Source of the DNA: Streptomyces sp. L2
Lineage (GTDB): Bacteria > Actinomycetota > Actinomycetes > Streptomycetales > Streptomycetaceae
Length of the DNA stretch: 64,000 bases
Assembly: GCF_004124325.1 (NCBI RefSeq)
Contig: NZ_QBDT01000001.1
Span: forward strand, 5,332,001-5,396,000
Direction: 5' to 3'
Numbering within the stretch: the first letter of the stretch is position 1; the number at the start of each line of letters is the position of its first letter. The notes under the pieces are model-generated. The model saw nothing but the letters and a program-made list of their open reading frames with translations. It had not been told where the DNA came from and made no database searches. Positions 1 to 8,113 of the stretch are shown here, piece after piece. The position numbers and the translations under genes were made by a program.

Positions 1-536
1 TCCTTCGAGCGGGCGTAGTGGCGGGACGCCTTGGCGCGGTTGCCGCACGCGGCCATCGAGCACCAGCGGCGGATGCCGTTGCGGGACGTGTCGAAGAAGT
101 GCAGGACACAGCTCTCGTGGGCGCACCGGCGGATCCGGTCCGGCGCCTGGGCCAGCAGGTCCAGGTAGTTGCGGGCGGCCAGCCAGGCCGGCCCCCAGGC
201 CGGGTCGGTGAACTCGGGCTCCTCGGCGGGGCCTTCGCCGGTCAGCCGTACCCGGACCCGCCCGTGCGCCAGCACGGCGTCGACCAGCGGGGCCCCCTCC
301 GCGACCGGCCCGTCCACCACCGCCCGGAGCGCCTCGCGCGCCTCGCGCACATGGCGCAGCACGGCCGGATCGGCGGGGTGGGACGCGTCGAGCCCGTTGC
401 CCGCCAGCCACACCGCCAGCCCGTCGGTGTCGGTGAGCAGGTCCTGGACGACGCCCTCCCTGTTCCAGCGCGTGTTGAGCAGGTCGAGCGCGAGGGGCTC
501 TCCCGTGAGCGGGCGCGGGTCGCGGACGACAGGCAT
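1..536 (-). CDS. CGNR zinc-finger (ABATE domain) protein, 3' end cut by the window
   Basis: Reading the minus strand from the ATG at 536 gives about 178 residues before the window edge, with no stop yet. The N-terminal part (MPVVRDPRPLTGEPLALDLL) has the ABATE-domain look of the DUF1470 family. The C-terminal part holds four cysteines (about C138, C143, C159, C164) in the arrangement RRCAHESC...RRWCSMAACGNR, which is the CGNR zinc finger proposed to bind DNA. Family members are usually about 180-200 residues, so only a few C-terminal residues are missing. The gene is divergent from the VOC gene at 665, with a perfect inverted repeat in between. It may therefore be an autoregulated stress or antibiotic-response regulator; that role is inference. 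The family assignment is strong. Confidence 0.9.
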   Translation of the reverse strand, partial: MPVVRDPRPLTGEPLALDLLNTRWNREGVVQDLLTDTDGLAVWLAGNGLDASHPADPAVLRHVREAREALRAVVDGPVAEGAPLVDAVLAHGRVRVRLTGEGPAEEPEFTDPAWGPAWLAARNYLDLLAQAPDRIRRCAHESCVLHFFDTSRNGIRRWCSMAACGNRAKASRHYARSK

Positions 537-619
537 CAGACACTCCTTCTCGGATTCTCGGACAACCCCCGGCTAACCACTCAAGGGTAAGTCACCGGTT
601 GACGCCCTCGCATCTAACT

Positions 620-646
620 GTCTAACCTCATCTACGACGGTTAGAC
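620..646. promoter_or_regulatory. Inverted repeat between divergent genes, candidate operator
   Basis: GTCTAACC at 620-627 is matched by GGTTAGAC at 639-646, a perfect 8-bp inverted repeat with an 11-nt centre. A further TCTAAC lies at 613-618. It sits between the CGNR regulator and the VOC gene and ends 18 nt before the latter's ATG. Control by the neighbouring regulator is inferred. Confidence 0.5.
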
Positions 647-664
647 ATGCCGAAGGGGAGAGAC

Positions 665-1120
665 ATGAGCTTGCGCACCGGCCACACCGGCCTGAACGTC
701 ACCGACCTGGACCGTTCGCTCGCCTTCTACCGGGACGTCCTGGGCTTCACCCTGCTCGCCGAGGGCAAGGAGGACGGCCGCCGCCACGCGTTCCTCGGCG
801 ACGGCGACGGCGACAGTGACGAGCCCGTCCTCACGCTCTGGCAGCAGGCGCAGGAGTCGTACGACGGCGACCGCGCCGGACTGCACCACCTGGCCTTCAC
901 CGCCGACTCGGTGGAGCGGGTCCGCGCCTACGAGACGGCGCTGCGCGCCGCCGGGGTGCGCTTCGCCCACGAGGGCGTCGTCGCCCACCGGGAGGGCTCC
1001 GCCTCCGGCGGGATCTTCTTCCACGACCCGGACGGCACCCGCCTGGAAATCTCCGTCCCCGACGGCGCGGAAGGCACCCCCGCCCCGCACGCCACCGCCC
1101 CGACCTGCGGGTTCTTCTAG
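665..1120 (+). CDS. VOC superfamily (glyoxalase/bleomycin-resistance fold) protein
   Basis: This 151-residue protein has one VOC domain made of two beta-alpha-beta-beta-beta modules. Visible signatures are TGHTGLNVTDLDRSLAFYRD at the start, HHLAF in the middle and DPDGTRLEIS near residue 125. The two histidines and the final glutamate are the usual metal ligands. Substrate cannot be read from sequence; the family includes glyoxalases, dioxygenases and antibiotic-binding proteins. The start is the ATG at 665 because the purine-rich AAGGGGAGAG lies just before it; an ATG at 647 is in frame but has no ribosome site. It is divergent from the CGNR gene and shares the inverted repeat at 620-646 with it, so the two may be co-regulated. 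Confidence 0.9.
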   Translation: MSLRTGHTGLNVTDLDRSLAFYRDVLGFTLLAEGKEDGRRHAFLGDGDGDSDEPVLTLWQQAQESYDGDRAGLHHLAFTADSVERVRAYETALRAAGVRFAHEGVVAHREGSASGGIFFHDPDGTRLEISVPDGAEGTPAPHATAPTCGFF

Positions 1121-1122
1121 CC

Positions 1123-2010
1123 ATGGGGGTGTATCACGCCGGCTCGCTGGCCGTGCAGGAACGGGTCGGGGTCCGGGAGCGCGCTGAGCACGTGGGCCGT
1201 TCGCTCGGCCAGGGCATCAAACCGGTCGCCGCCGCGTTCCTCGAACTCCAGCCCCTGCTGGTCGTCGGCGCCGCCGACCCCGCCACCGGCAGGGTGTGGG
1301 CCTCGCCCCTCGCGGGCTCCCCCGGCTTCGTCCGGGCCACCGGGCCCCGGCAGATGTCCGTCCTCCGGGAGCCGGCCCCGGGCGACCCCCTCGCCACGGC
1401 CCTCACCACCCCGGACACCCCCGTCGGCACCATCGCCGTCGACCCCCGCACCCGGCGCCGTATGCGCCTCAACGGCCGACTGCGGCCCACGGCGCGGGGC
1501 TTCGCGGTCACGGCGGAGCAGGTGTTCTCCAACTGCCCGAAACACATCCAGCGCAGGGAGAGTTACGAGTGGGCCGCCGAGCGCAGGCCGGGATCGGTAC
1601 GGCGATTGCGGCAACTCGACGCGGAACAGCGGGCGTTCATCGCCTCGGCCGACACCTTCTTCCTCGCCACCGTCCGCGGCACCGGCGCCGACGTCAGCCA
1701 CCGGGGCGGCAACCCCGGCTTCGTGCGGGCCACTTCACCCGTGGACCTGACCTGGCGGGACTACCCCGGCAACGCCATGTTCCTCACCCTGGGCAACCTG
1801 AGCACCGACCCGCGTGCGGGACTGCTCTTCCTGGACTGGACGAAGGGCACCACCCTGCACCTCAGCGGCGAGGCGCGCACGGAGTTCGACGACGACGGCG
1901 AACGGACCGTCCGCTTCACCCTGACCGAGGCCGTGCACCGGCCCGCCGCCCTGCCCCTGCGCTGGACGGCACCGGAGTATTCACCGGCCAATCCCGACAT
2001 CGCGCGCTAA
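1123..2010 (+). CDS. Pyridoxamine 5'-phosphate oxidase-family flavin split-barrel protein
   Basis: This 295-residue protein begins 2 nt after the VOC stop, so the two are probably co-transcribed. Two half-domains are visible. The first covers about residues 45-140 and contains RVWASPLAGSPGFVRA. The second covers about 160-270 and contains DTFFLATVRGTGADVSHRGGNPGFVRA and YPGNAMFLTLGNLSTDPRAGLLF. The second is the classic FMN-binding split-barrel repeat seen in PNPOx-like proteins. CPKHIQRR at about residue 140 is typical of this subfamily, which is usually called pyridoxamine 5'-phosphate oxidase family protein. The real substrate is unknown; many such actinobacterial proteins bind F420 or FMN. 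Confidence 0.85.
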   Translation: MGVYHAGSLAVQERVGVRERAEHVGRSLGQGIKPVAAAFLELQPLLVVGAADPATGRVWASPLAGSPGFVRATGPRQMSVLREPAPGDPLATALTTPDTPVGTIAVDPRTRRRMRLNGRLRPTARGFAVTAEQVFSNCPKHIQRRESYEWAAERRPGSVRRLRQLDAEQRAFIASADTFFLATVRGTGADVSHRGGNPGFVRATSPVDLTWRDYPGNAMFLTLGNLSTDPRAGLLFLDWTKGTTLHLSGEARTEFDDDGERTVRFTLTEAVHRPAALPLRWTAPEYSPANPDIAR

Positions 2011-2020
2011 CGTCCCTGTA

Positions 2021-2488
2021 ATGCGACGGAAGTTGAGGGTGGCGGCCTACGCCGTGTGTGTCCGCGACGGTCAGATCCTCCTCGCCCGCTCACCGGCCCC
2101 CGACGGCACCCCCGAGTGGGTGCTCCCCGGCGGCGGCATGGAGCACGGCGAGGACCCGTACGACACCGTGCGCCGCGAAGTCACCGAGGAGACCGGCTAC
2201 CGCATCGAGGTGACCGGCCTCCTCGGCATCGACTCCCACCACGTCCCGATCCGGGGCCGCCTCGGCCGCCGCAGCGTCGACCACCACGGCGTGCGGATCG
2301 TCTACACCGGCGAGATCACCGGCGGCGACCTCCGCCACGAGGTCAACGGCTCCACCGACTTCGCCGCCTGGCACGACCTGGACGCCGTACCCGGCCTGGC
2401 CCGCATCCACCTCGTCGACACCGCACTCCGCCTGTGGCGCGAACGCCCGCCCTCGGGCCGCGCGACCACGGAACGGCCGGTGCCCTAG
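2021..2488 (+). CDS. NUDIX hydrolase
   Basis: The 155-residue protein contains a complete Nudix box, from the glycine before MEHGE through REVTEETGY, matching G-x5-E-x7-REUxEExGU at about residues 38-60. NUDIX enzymes hydrolyse nucleoside diphosphates linked to another moiety in a metal-dependent way. The substrate (oxidised nucleotide, ADP-ribose, other) cannot be assigned. It follows the split-barrel gene by 10 nt on the same strand. The start has no clear Shine-Dalgarno, so translation may depend on the upstream gene. Confidence 0.9.
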   Translation: MRRKLRVAAYAVCVRDGQILLARSPAPDGTPEWVLPGGGMEHGEDPYDTVRREVTEETGYRIEVTGLLGIDSHHVPIRGRLGRRSVDHHGVRIVYTGEITGGDLRHEVNGSTDFAAWHDLDAVPGLARIHLVDTALRLWRERPPSGRATTERPVP

Positions 2489-2664
2489 AACCCCGAGACG
2501 AGCACCCGGAGCCCCGCTTCCGTACGGCGATGGGCGTCACCCGTTGCCGCCGCGTTCACGCACGGGTCATCCCCGGTGCCGACCATCCAGAGCGAGCGGG
2601 GCGTTCGCGCCAGCGGTGGCCCCGCGACCACTGCCGACGCGTTCGCACCCGGGGAGATCGCGCC

Positions 2665-4458
2665 ATGCCGCGCACACGCTCTGCCGCCGCCTCCGCCCAG
2701 GGGGCCCGCCGCCGTACCGTCCTCGCCGCCGCCGGCGCGGTCTCGCTGACCGCGGGCGCCGGCTACGCACTCCGCCCGGCTCACGGCCGGACCGCCGCAC
2801 AGACCGCCGCCCACGCCGAAGCACCCTCGGGGGCCGGTGCCGGGCCCGCTCCCGCAGACCGCGCGGCGCACGCCGGTACGGCCGCCCGGAGGACCGGCCC
2901 CTCGACCCGGGGCACCACCCTGGAGTCGGTCGCCACTCCCAGGGGCGGCTCCGGCTACCGCCGCCTCGGCGACGGACCCGGCTGGCCCCGGGTCGTGCGC
3001 ACCGACCTGGCGCACCCCCGGTCCGGCCGCGCGGACCGCCGTACGGCCCTCGCCGCGTTCGTCCAGTTCACCGACCTGCACCTGACGGACGTGCAGCACC
3101 CGTTGCGCGCGGAGTTCCTGCGCGCGGCCGACCCGCACGCCTGGCGCCCGCAGGAGGCGCTGACCGTGCCCGGCGCGGTCGCCCTCGTGGAGCGGGTCAA
3201 CGCGCTGCGCGGCGCCCCGGTCACCGGCACCCCGCTCCGTTTCGTCATGACCACCGGCGACAACACCGACAACAACGCCCGCACCGAACTCGACTGGTTC
3301 ATGAAGGTGATGAGCGGCGGCCGGATCACCCCGGACTCCGGGGACCCCCGGCACTACGAGGGCGTGCAGAACAGCGGGCTCCCCCTCTACTGGCAGCCCG
3401 GCTCCACCCGCCGCGACCACGACAAGGCGCTCGGCTTCCCGCACCTGACGGGATTCCTGGCCGCCGCGGTGCGCGAGGTGCGCAGCCCCGGCCTCGCCCT
3501 GCCCTGGTACTCCACGGTCGGCAACCACGACAGCCTCCCGCTGGGCTGCTACGGCTCACACGGGGACCCCTACCTCACCGAGGCGGCCATCGGCGGAAAG
3601 AAGCTGATGGACGTCACCGCCTCCGAGGCCAGGAAGCTCCAGGACGCCATCAAGAACGCCACCGACCCGAGGGGCGTCGCCTACCGCGAGTTCCTCAAGG
3701 CCCACACCCGCTCCCTGCGCGCGGTCACCCCGGACGAGCGGCGCGCCCCGTACACCCGGGACGACTACCTCAAGGCCCACCTCGACCCCGCCCACCAGGG
3801 GCACGGACCGGCCGGGCACGGCTACTCCCCGGCGAACCTGGACGCGGGCACCCAGTACTACGCCTTCCGGATCGCCGGCGACGTCATCGGCGTCAGCCTC
3901 GACACCACCGACCCGGGCGGCCACTACGAGGGCTCCGTCGGAACCGCCCAGCTGCGCTGGCTGCGGCGGACCCTGGACGGGAACAAGGACTCCTACGCGA
4001 TCGTCTTCAGCCACCACACCAGCACCTCGATGACCAACACCCGCCCCGACCCGGCCCGTCCGGGAGAGCGGCGGCACGGCGGCGCCGAGGTGGTCTCGGC
4101 CCTCGCCACCCACGGCAGGGTGCTGGCCTGGGTGAACGGCCACATCCACCGCAATGTCGTCACCCCGCACCGGACGGCCGGCGGCCGCTCCTTCTGGGAG
4201 ATCTCCACCGCCTCCCACGTCGACCACCCGCAGCTCGCCCGCGTCGTGGAACTGGTGGACAACGAGGACGGCACCCTCTCGCTCCACACCACCCTGATCG
4301 AGTCCGCCGCCCCGCACCGCGCGGACCACACCGACCTCTCGCAGACCGGCCTGGCCGCCCTCTACCGTGAACTCGCCTGGAACGCGCCCGGCGCCAACCG
4401 GACGCTCGCGGGCCGGCCGGCGGACCGGAACACCGAACTCGTGCTGAAGAAGGGCTGA
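2665..4458 (+). CDS. Secreted metallophosphoesterase, TIGR03767-like, Tat-type signal
   Basis: The protein is 597 residues from the ATG at 2665, preceded by GGGGAG; the open frame extends further upstream but without a ribosome site. Residues 1-45 look like a twin-arginine signal: an Arg-rich stretch GARRRTVLAAAGAVSL, then a hydrophobic core and a small-residue region. The calcineurin-like fold motifs are all present in order: QFTDLHLTD, MTTGDNTDNN, STVGNHD, IVFSHHTS and VNGHIHRN. These supply the two-metal centre. The length and insertions fit the actinobacterial TIGR03767 family, whose substrate is not established. Export through Tat suggests a folded metalloenzyme at the cell surface or outside. 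Confidence 0.88.
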   Translation: MPRTRSAAASAQGARRRTVLAAAGAVSLTAGAGYALRPAHGRTAAQTAAHAEAPSGAGAGPAPADRAAHAGTAARRTGPSTRGTTLESVATPRGGSGYRRLGDGPGWPRVVRTDLAHPRSGRADRRTALAAFVQFTDLHLTDVQHPLRAEFLRAADPHAWRPQEALTVPGAVALVERVNALRGAPVTGTPLRFVMTTGDNTDNNARTELDWFMKVMSGGRITPDSGDPRHYEGVQNSGLPLYWQPGSTRRDHDKALGFPHLTGFLAAAVREVRSPGLALPWYSTVGNHDSLPLGCYGSHGDPYLTEAAIGGKKLMDVTASEARKLQDAIKNATDPRGVAYREFLKAHTRSLRAVTPDERRAPYTRDDYLKAHLDPAHQGHGPAGHGYSPANLDAGTQYYAFRIAGDVIGVSLDTTDPGGHYEGSVGTAQLRWLRRTLDGNKDSYAIVFSHHTSTSMTNTRPDPARPGERRHGGAEVVSALATHGRVLAWVNGHIHRNVVTPHRTAGGRSFWEISTASHVDHPQLARVVELVDNEDGTLSLHTTLIESAAPHRADHTDLSQTGLAALYRELAWNAPGANRTLAGRPADRNTELVLKKG

Positions 4459-4552
4459 TACTCACTCAACCGGCCTACACCGGCGCAACCCCCGGCCGGC
4501 CGGGCGGGTCCCTCCCCGCGACCGCACCGTACAGCTGACTCTGGGGAACGAC

Positions 4553-5704
4553 ATGCGCGCACGCACGACACTGGTGGGCACCACCGCCCTGCTCCTCACG
4601 GCGGCCCTCGCCGGCCCCGCCGTCGCCGCCGGCCGGGCCGGAACCGTCGCCGAGGGCGGCCACTCCGGTACCCGTAAGGCGATCGAGGCGCAGGTCACCG
4701 CCGGGATTCCCGGCGTGACGGCCACCGTGCGGGACGCCCGCGGCACTTGGTCCGCCACGGCCGGTGTCGGTGACCTGCGCACGCACCGGCCGCGCTCCAC
4801 CGCCGACCGCTACCGGGTCGGCAGCATCACCAAGACCTTCGTCTCGACCGTGATGCTCCAGCTGGAGGCCGAGGGCCGGCTCTCCCTGGACGACACCGTG
4901 GAGAAATGGCTGCCCGGGGTGGTCGACGGCCACGGCAACGACGGCCGCCGCATCACCCTCCGCCGGCTGCTGAACCACACCAGCGGTATCTACGACTACA
5001 CCGTCGACCCCGGCTTCGACGCCGACTACTTCCAGAAGGACGGCTTCTTCGAGCACCGCTACGACGACGTCACCCCGCAGCACCTGGTGGCGATCGCCAT
5101 GCGGCACGCGCCGGTCTTCGCGCCGGGCGCGAAGTGGGAGTACTCCAACACCAACTACATCCTGGCCGCCATGATCATCAAGAAGGTGACGGGGCACTCG
5201 TACGGCACCGAGATCACCCGCCGGATCATCCGCCCCCTGCACCTGCGCGCCACCTCCGTCCCCGGCACCCGGGTCACCGTCCCCCACCCGAGCAGCCGCG
5301 GCTACTCCAAGCTCGGCCCGTCGGCGGACGGACCGACGTACGACGTGACCACCCTCAACCCCTCCTTCGCCTACTCGGCGGGCGAGATGATCTCCGACTC
5401 CGCCGACCTCGACCGCTTCTACAGCGCTCTCCTGCGCGGCCGGCTGCTCCCCGCGAAGCAGCTGAAGGAGATGAAGACCACCGTGAAGATCGACGGCGTC
5501 CCGAACATCCGCTACGGCCTCGCCCTCACGGACACCAGGCTGTCCTGCGGGGTCCACGTCTGGGGCCACAACGGCGGCATCCAGGGCTCCGTCTCCACCG
5601 CGATGACTACCGCCGACGGCCGTCACTCCCTGGCCCTGAACTTCAACGGCGACTGGACGGGCGACCTGGACGCGGTGAGCGAGGCGGAGTACTGCGGCGG
5701 GTGA
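4553..5704 (+). CDS. Secreted serine beta-lactamase/DD-peptidase-like hydrolase
   Basis: A 383-residue protein with an N-terminal Sec signal (MRARTTLVGTTALLLTAALA, cleavage likely near AVAAG). It belongs to the beta-lactamase/class C penicillin-binding (S12) fold. The nucleophile motif SITK lies at S91-K94, the YxN motif is YSNTNY, and the third motif is HNGG near residue 340. Members include D-Ala-D-Ala carboxypeptidases, D-aminopeptidases and esterases, so the exact reaction is open. CTGGGGAACGAC precedes the ATG. It follows the metallophosphoesterase on the same strand after 94 nt. Confidence 0.9.
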   Translation: MRARTTLVGTTALLLTAALAGPAVAAGRAGTVAEGGHSGTRKAIEAQVTAGIPGVTATVRDARGTWSATAGVGDLRTHRPRSTADRYRVGSITKTFVSTVMLQLEAEGRLSLDDTVEKWLPGVVDGHGNDGRRITLRRLLNHTSGIYDYTVDPGFDADYFQKDGFFEHRYDDVTPQHLVAIAMRHAPVFAPGAKWEYSNTNYILAAMIIKKVTGHSYGTEITRRIIRPLHLRATSVPGTRVTVPHPSSRGYSKLGPSADGPTYDVTTLNPSFAYSAGEMISDSADLDRFYSALLRGRLLPAKQLKEMKTTVKIDGVPNIRYGLALTDTRLSCGVHVWGHNGGIQGSVSTAMTTADGRHSLALNFNGDWTGDLDAVSEAEYCGG

Positions 5705-5734
5705 GCCTCCTCCCGGCGCCTTCCCCGGGCTCGT

Positions 5735-5763
5735 TTTGAACGCGTTCAAATCTGCGCTAGGGT
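5735..5763 (+). promoter_or_regulatory. 16-bp perfect palindrome overlapping a candidate promoter
   Basis: TTTGAACGCGTTCAAA at 5735-5750 is a perfect palindrome. TTGAAC inside it (5736-5741) can act as a -35 box with TAGGGT (5758-5763) as -10 at 16-bp spacing, upstream of the epimerase gene at 5794. A dimeric repressor bound here would block the promoter; the regulator is unknown. Confidence 0.5.
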
Positions 5764-5793
5764 CACTGTCACACCGTGAGGGGAAGTGGCCTA

Positions 5794-6789
5794 GTGAAGA
5801 TCGTGATACCCGGGGGAACCGGCCAGGTCGGTACGGTCCTCAAGCGCGAGCTGACCGCGGCCGGACACGACGTGGTGGTGCTGACCAGGCGTCCGGCGAC
5901 CCCGGGCGAGGTCGCCTGGGACGGCCGGACCCTGGGGCCGTGGGCCGGCGAGATCGACGGCAGCGATGTCGTCGTCAACCTCGCCGGCCGCAGCGTCAGC
6001 TGCCGCTACACCGCCACCAACCTGCGGGCGATGATGGACTCGCGGGTGGACTCCGCCCAGGTGGTGGGCGAGGCGATCGCCGCCGCGGCCCGGCCGCCGC
6101 GCCTCTGGCTGCAGATGAGCACCGCCACCGTCTACGCCCACCGCCACGACGCCCCCAACGACGAGCGGACCGGCGTGATCGGCGGCGCCGAACCGGGCGT
6201 CCCCGGCTACTGGGCCTACAGCGTCGACATCGCCAAGGCCTGGGAACGCGCCCAGGAGGAGGCGGACACCCCGCATACCCGGAAGGTCGCGCTGCGCTCC
6301 GCCATGGTGATGAGCCCCGACCGGGGCGGCGTCTTCGACGTCCTGCTGCGGCTGGCCCGGCTCGGTCTCGGCGGCCCGGTCGCGGGCGGGGCGCAGTACG
6401 TCTCCTGGATCCACGACCGCGACTTCGCCCGCGCCGTCGCGTTCCTCGCCGAACGGGACGACCTGAGCGGCCCCGTCAACGTCGCGGCCCCCGAACCGCT
6501 GCCCCAGCGCATGTTCATGCACGACCTGCGGGCCGCCTGGGGTGTGCCCGTCGGCCTGCCCGCCACGGCGTGGATGGCCGGGCTGGGCGCCCTCGCGCTG
6601 CGCTCCGACACCGAACTGCTGCTCAAGAGCCGGCGGGTCGTGCCCGGCCGCCTCCTCGACGCGGGCTTCGCCTTCGACCACCCGCGCTGGGACGGGGCCG
6701 CGGCCGACCTGGTGGCCCGCGTGCGCGCCGGACGCGTGAGGAGGGGCCACCGGCGTTCAGGTCCGGTGGCCCCTCCTCTCCCCTCCTGA
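5794..6789 (+). CDS. TIGR01777-family NAD(P)-binding epimerase (SDR39U1/YfcH-like)
   Basis: About 331 residues. The Rossmann glycine motif IPGGTGQVG is at the very N-terminus, followed by VVVLTRRP, VVNLAGRSV and MSTATVYAH, and a C-terminal DUF1731-like region (LLLKSRRVVPGRLLDAGFAF). These are hallmarks of TIGR01777 extended short-chain dehydrogenases, whose substrate is uncertain. The GTG at 5794 is chosen because GAGGGGAAG lies 7 nt upstream; an in-frame GTG at 5776 would place the ribosome site inside the gene. The last residues (RRGHRRSGPVAPPLPS) are encoded by a terminator hairpin, so the C-terminal tail is shaped by RNA structure. Confidence 0.88.
   Translation: MKIVIPGGTGQVGTVLKRELTAAGHDVVVLTRRPATPGEVAWDGRTLGPWAGEIDGSDVVVNLAGRSVSCRYTATNLRAMMDSRVDSAQVVGEAIAAAARPPRLWLQMSTATVYAHRHDAPNDERTGVIGGAEPGVPGYWAYSVDIAKAWERAQEEADTPHTRKVALRSAMVMSPDRGGVFDVLLRLARLGLGGPVAGGAQYVSWIHDRDFARAVAFLAERDDLSGPVNVAAPEPLPQRMFMHDLRAAWGVPVGLPATAWMAGLGALALRSDTELLLKSRRVVPGRLLDAGFAFDHPRWDGAAADLVARVRAGRVRRGHRRSGPVAPPLPS
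6738..6778. terminator. Hairpin terminator inside the 3' end of the epimerase gene
   Basis: GAGGAGGGGCCACCGG (6738-6753) pairs perfectly with CCGGTGGCCCCTCCTC (6763-6778) around a 9-nt loop. It ends 11 nt before the epimerase stop and lies between convergent genes, so it could serve both strands. Confidence 0.75.
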
Positions 6790-6808
6790 TGCCCGCTCCG
6801 GTCCGTCA

Positions 6809-7846
6809 CTACCGGGGCAGCACCACGACATAGGCGGCCGGGTCGCGGTCGGCGGACGCCATCAGGGCCGTACGGATCACCGCCGCCTGTTGCTCCAGGG
6901 ACTCCCGGAGCTTGCGGGGGGTGACGTGGACGACGGTGATGCCGAGCCGCTCCAGGTGCTCGCGCTTGCGCGCGTACTCCGACCACAGGGCGTCGTCGTC
7001 ACGGCACGGCGCCCGCGTGTCCAGTTCCACGGCGACGGCCTGTTCGGGCCAGTACGCGTCGAGGCCGCCGAGGTGGGGGCCGCCGGGCAGGCGCAGGTCG
7101 ACGTTCCAGACCGGGTCGGGGAGGCCGTACTCGCCGACCATCCGGTAGAGCCGGTCCTCGGCGACCGCCCGGCCCTCCGCCACCAGCGAGTCCACCGCGT
7201 CCACCACCTGGGGGCGGTTCAGCAGCTTCGCACCGGTCAGCTCCCGGACGACGGACGCCGGTTCGCAGTGGCCGCCGCGCACCGCCTCCGTGAGCAGGCG
7301 CCGTACCGCCTCCGCGTCGGTGAGGTCCGCCACCGCGTCCGCCAGCGCACGCGGCACCGGTGCGACCGGCAGCCCCGCGACCGCGCGGGGGGTCGGCAGG
7401 GCGGGGGTGCGGATGACGCGGACGTGGCCCGTGGAGCGCAGCCGGCGCAGCCGCGGGACCAGGACGTCGACGCGGTCCAGGGACGGCAGCGGCGGGGCGG
7501 CGGCGAAGCCGTACAGGGCGAGCGCGGCCATACCCGTGATCACCGCCTCGGGGTACGGCGAGTGGTGCGGGTCGTCGGCGGTGGGCTGGGCCGGGACGCC
7601 CGGCGCCGATTCGCGCGTCGCGTACAGCAGGGCCGCGTGCAGCCGCTCCTCGCTCGTCGGCGGCCCCGGGTGCAGCAGGACCACGTTGGGGAGCAGCAGC
7701 TGCCAGGGGCCGCCGGACCGGCACTGCTCGTTCAGCTCGGCCGTGGACACGCCGCGGGAGCGGAGCTGGGCGGTGGTCAGCACGCGGTGCCGGCCGTCGG
7801 CGAGGTGCCGGAGGGGGCGGGGGGAGAGCGGGGTGTTGTGCGTCAT
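6809..7846 (-). CDS. AbiEi-like winged-helix protein with DUF559/VSR-like nuclease domain
   Basis: The protein is about 345 residues from the ATG at 7846 (MTHNTPLSPRPL). A longer TTG-initiated frame reaches 7918, but its extra 24 residues look non-coding. The N-terminal 60 residues (VLTTAQLRSRGVSTAELNEQ) resemble the AbiEi wHTH seen in type IV antitoxins. The C-terminal 110 residues contain GGLDAYWPEQAVAVELD and REHLERLGITVVHVTPRKL, matching the PD-(D/E)xK pattern of DUF559/VSR-type nucleases. Such fusions are common orphan genes in Streptomyces and their function is unknown. No AbiEii toxin gene sits next to it. It converges on the epimerase gene, sharing the hairpin at 6738-6778. Confidence 0.72.
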   Translation of the reverse strand: MTHNTPLSPRPLRHLADGRHRVLTTAQLRSRGVSTAELNEQCRSGGPWQLLLPNVVLLHPGPPTSEERLHAALLYATRESAPGVPAQPTADDPHHSPYPEAVITGMAALALYGFAAAPPLPSLDRVDVLVPRLRRLRSTGHVRVIRTPALPTPRAVAGLPVAPVPRALADAVADLTDAEAVRRLLTEAVRGGHCEPASVVRELTGAKLLNRPQVVDAVDSLVAEGRAVAEDRLYRMVGEYGLPDPVWNVDLRLPGGPHLGGLDAYWPEQAVAVELDTRAPCRDDDALWSEYARKREHLERLGITVVHVTPRKLRESLEQQAAVIRTALMASADRDPAAYVVVLPR

Positions 7847-7960
7847 GGCCACCGGATTCCCGCGCCGGGACTCCCTCTTAACCGCTGTTACAGGGCTATC
7901 GACAAATACAGACAACACGGCGCTAAAGGCCAGGTGTTCGGGTGTCGAGTAGGCAGGGAA

Positions 7961-7994
7961 AACCCCTGGTCCAATCAGGTGAGGACCAGGGGTT
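7961..7994. terminator. Perfect 12-bp stem-loop downstream of pepN
   Basis: AACCCCTGGTCC (7961-7972) pairs with GGACCAGGGGTT (7983-7994) around a 10-nt loop. It lies beyond the pepN stop on the minus strand and is the likeliest pepN terminator. Confidence 0.6.
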
Positions 7995-8025
7995 ACGGCT
8001 CCTATTGCCTGAATTCCGTAACGGT

Positions 8026-8059
8026 CACCGACCGGCCAGGCCTAGGCCAAAGGTCGGTG
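8026..8059. terminator. Second stem-loop after pepN
   Basis: CACCGACC (8026-8033) pairs with GGTCGGTG (8052-8059). The loop itself holds the 10-bp palindrome GGCCTAGGCC. It is probably part of the pepN 3' end, in tandem with the hairpin at 7961. Confidence 0.45.
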
Positions 8060-8060
8060 G

Positions 8061-8113
8061 GATCAGCGTTCAGGTGAGATCAGCCGCGCGATGCGATCAG
8101 CTAAGTGTGATCA
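8061..8113. repeat. GATCAGC direct repeats at 17-bp spacing
   Basis: GATCAGC begins at 8061, 8078 and 8095, with a partial GATCAAC at 8109. The first three units are spaced exactly 17 bp. The block runs into the pepN stop codon. No function is known. Confidence 0.5.

Noticed and set aside
2485..3528. 347-codon antisense open frame in the metallophosphoesterase gene
   Set aside because: The plus strand encodes all conserved phosphoesterase motifs; the antisense translation has none.
7847..7918. N-terminal extension of the AbiEi-like protein from a TTG
   Set aside because: The extra residues do not fit the wHTH domain, which begins after MTHNTPLSPRPL; no ribosome site precedes the TTG.
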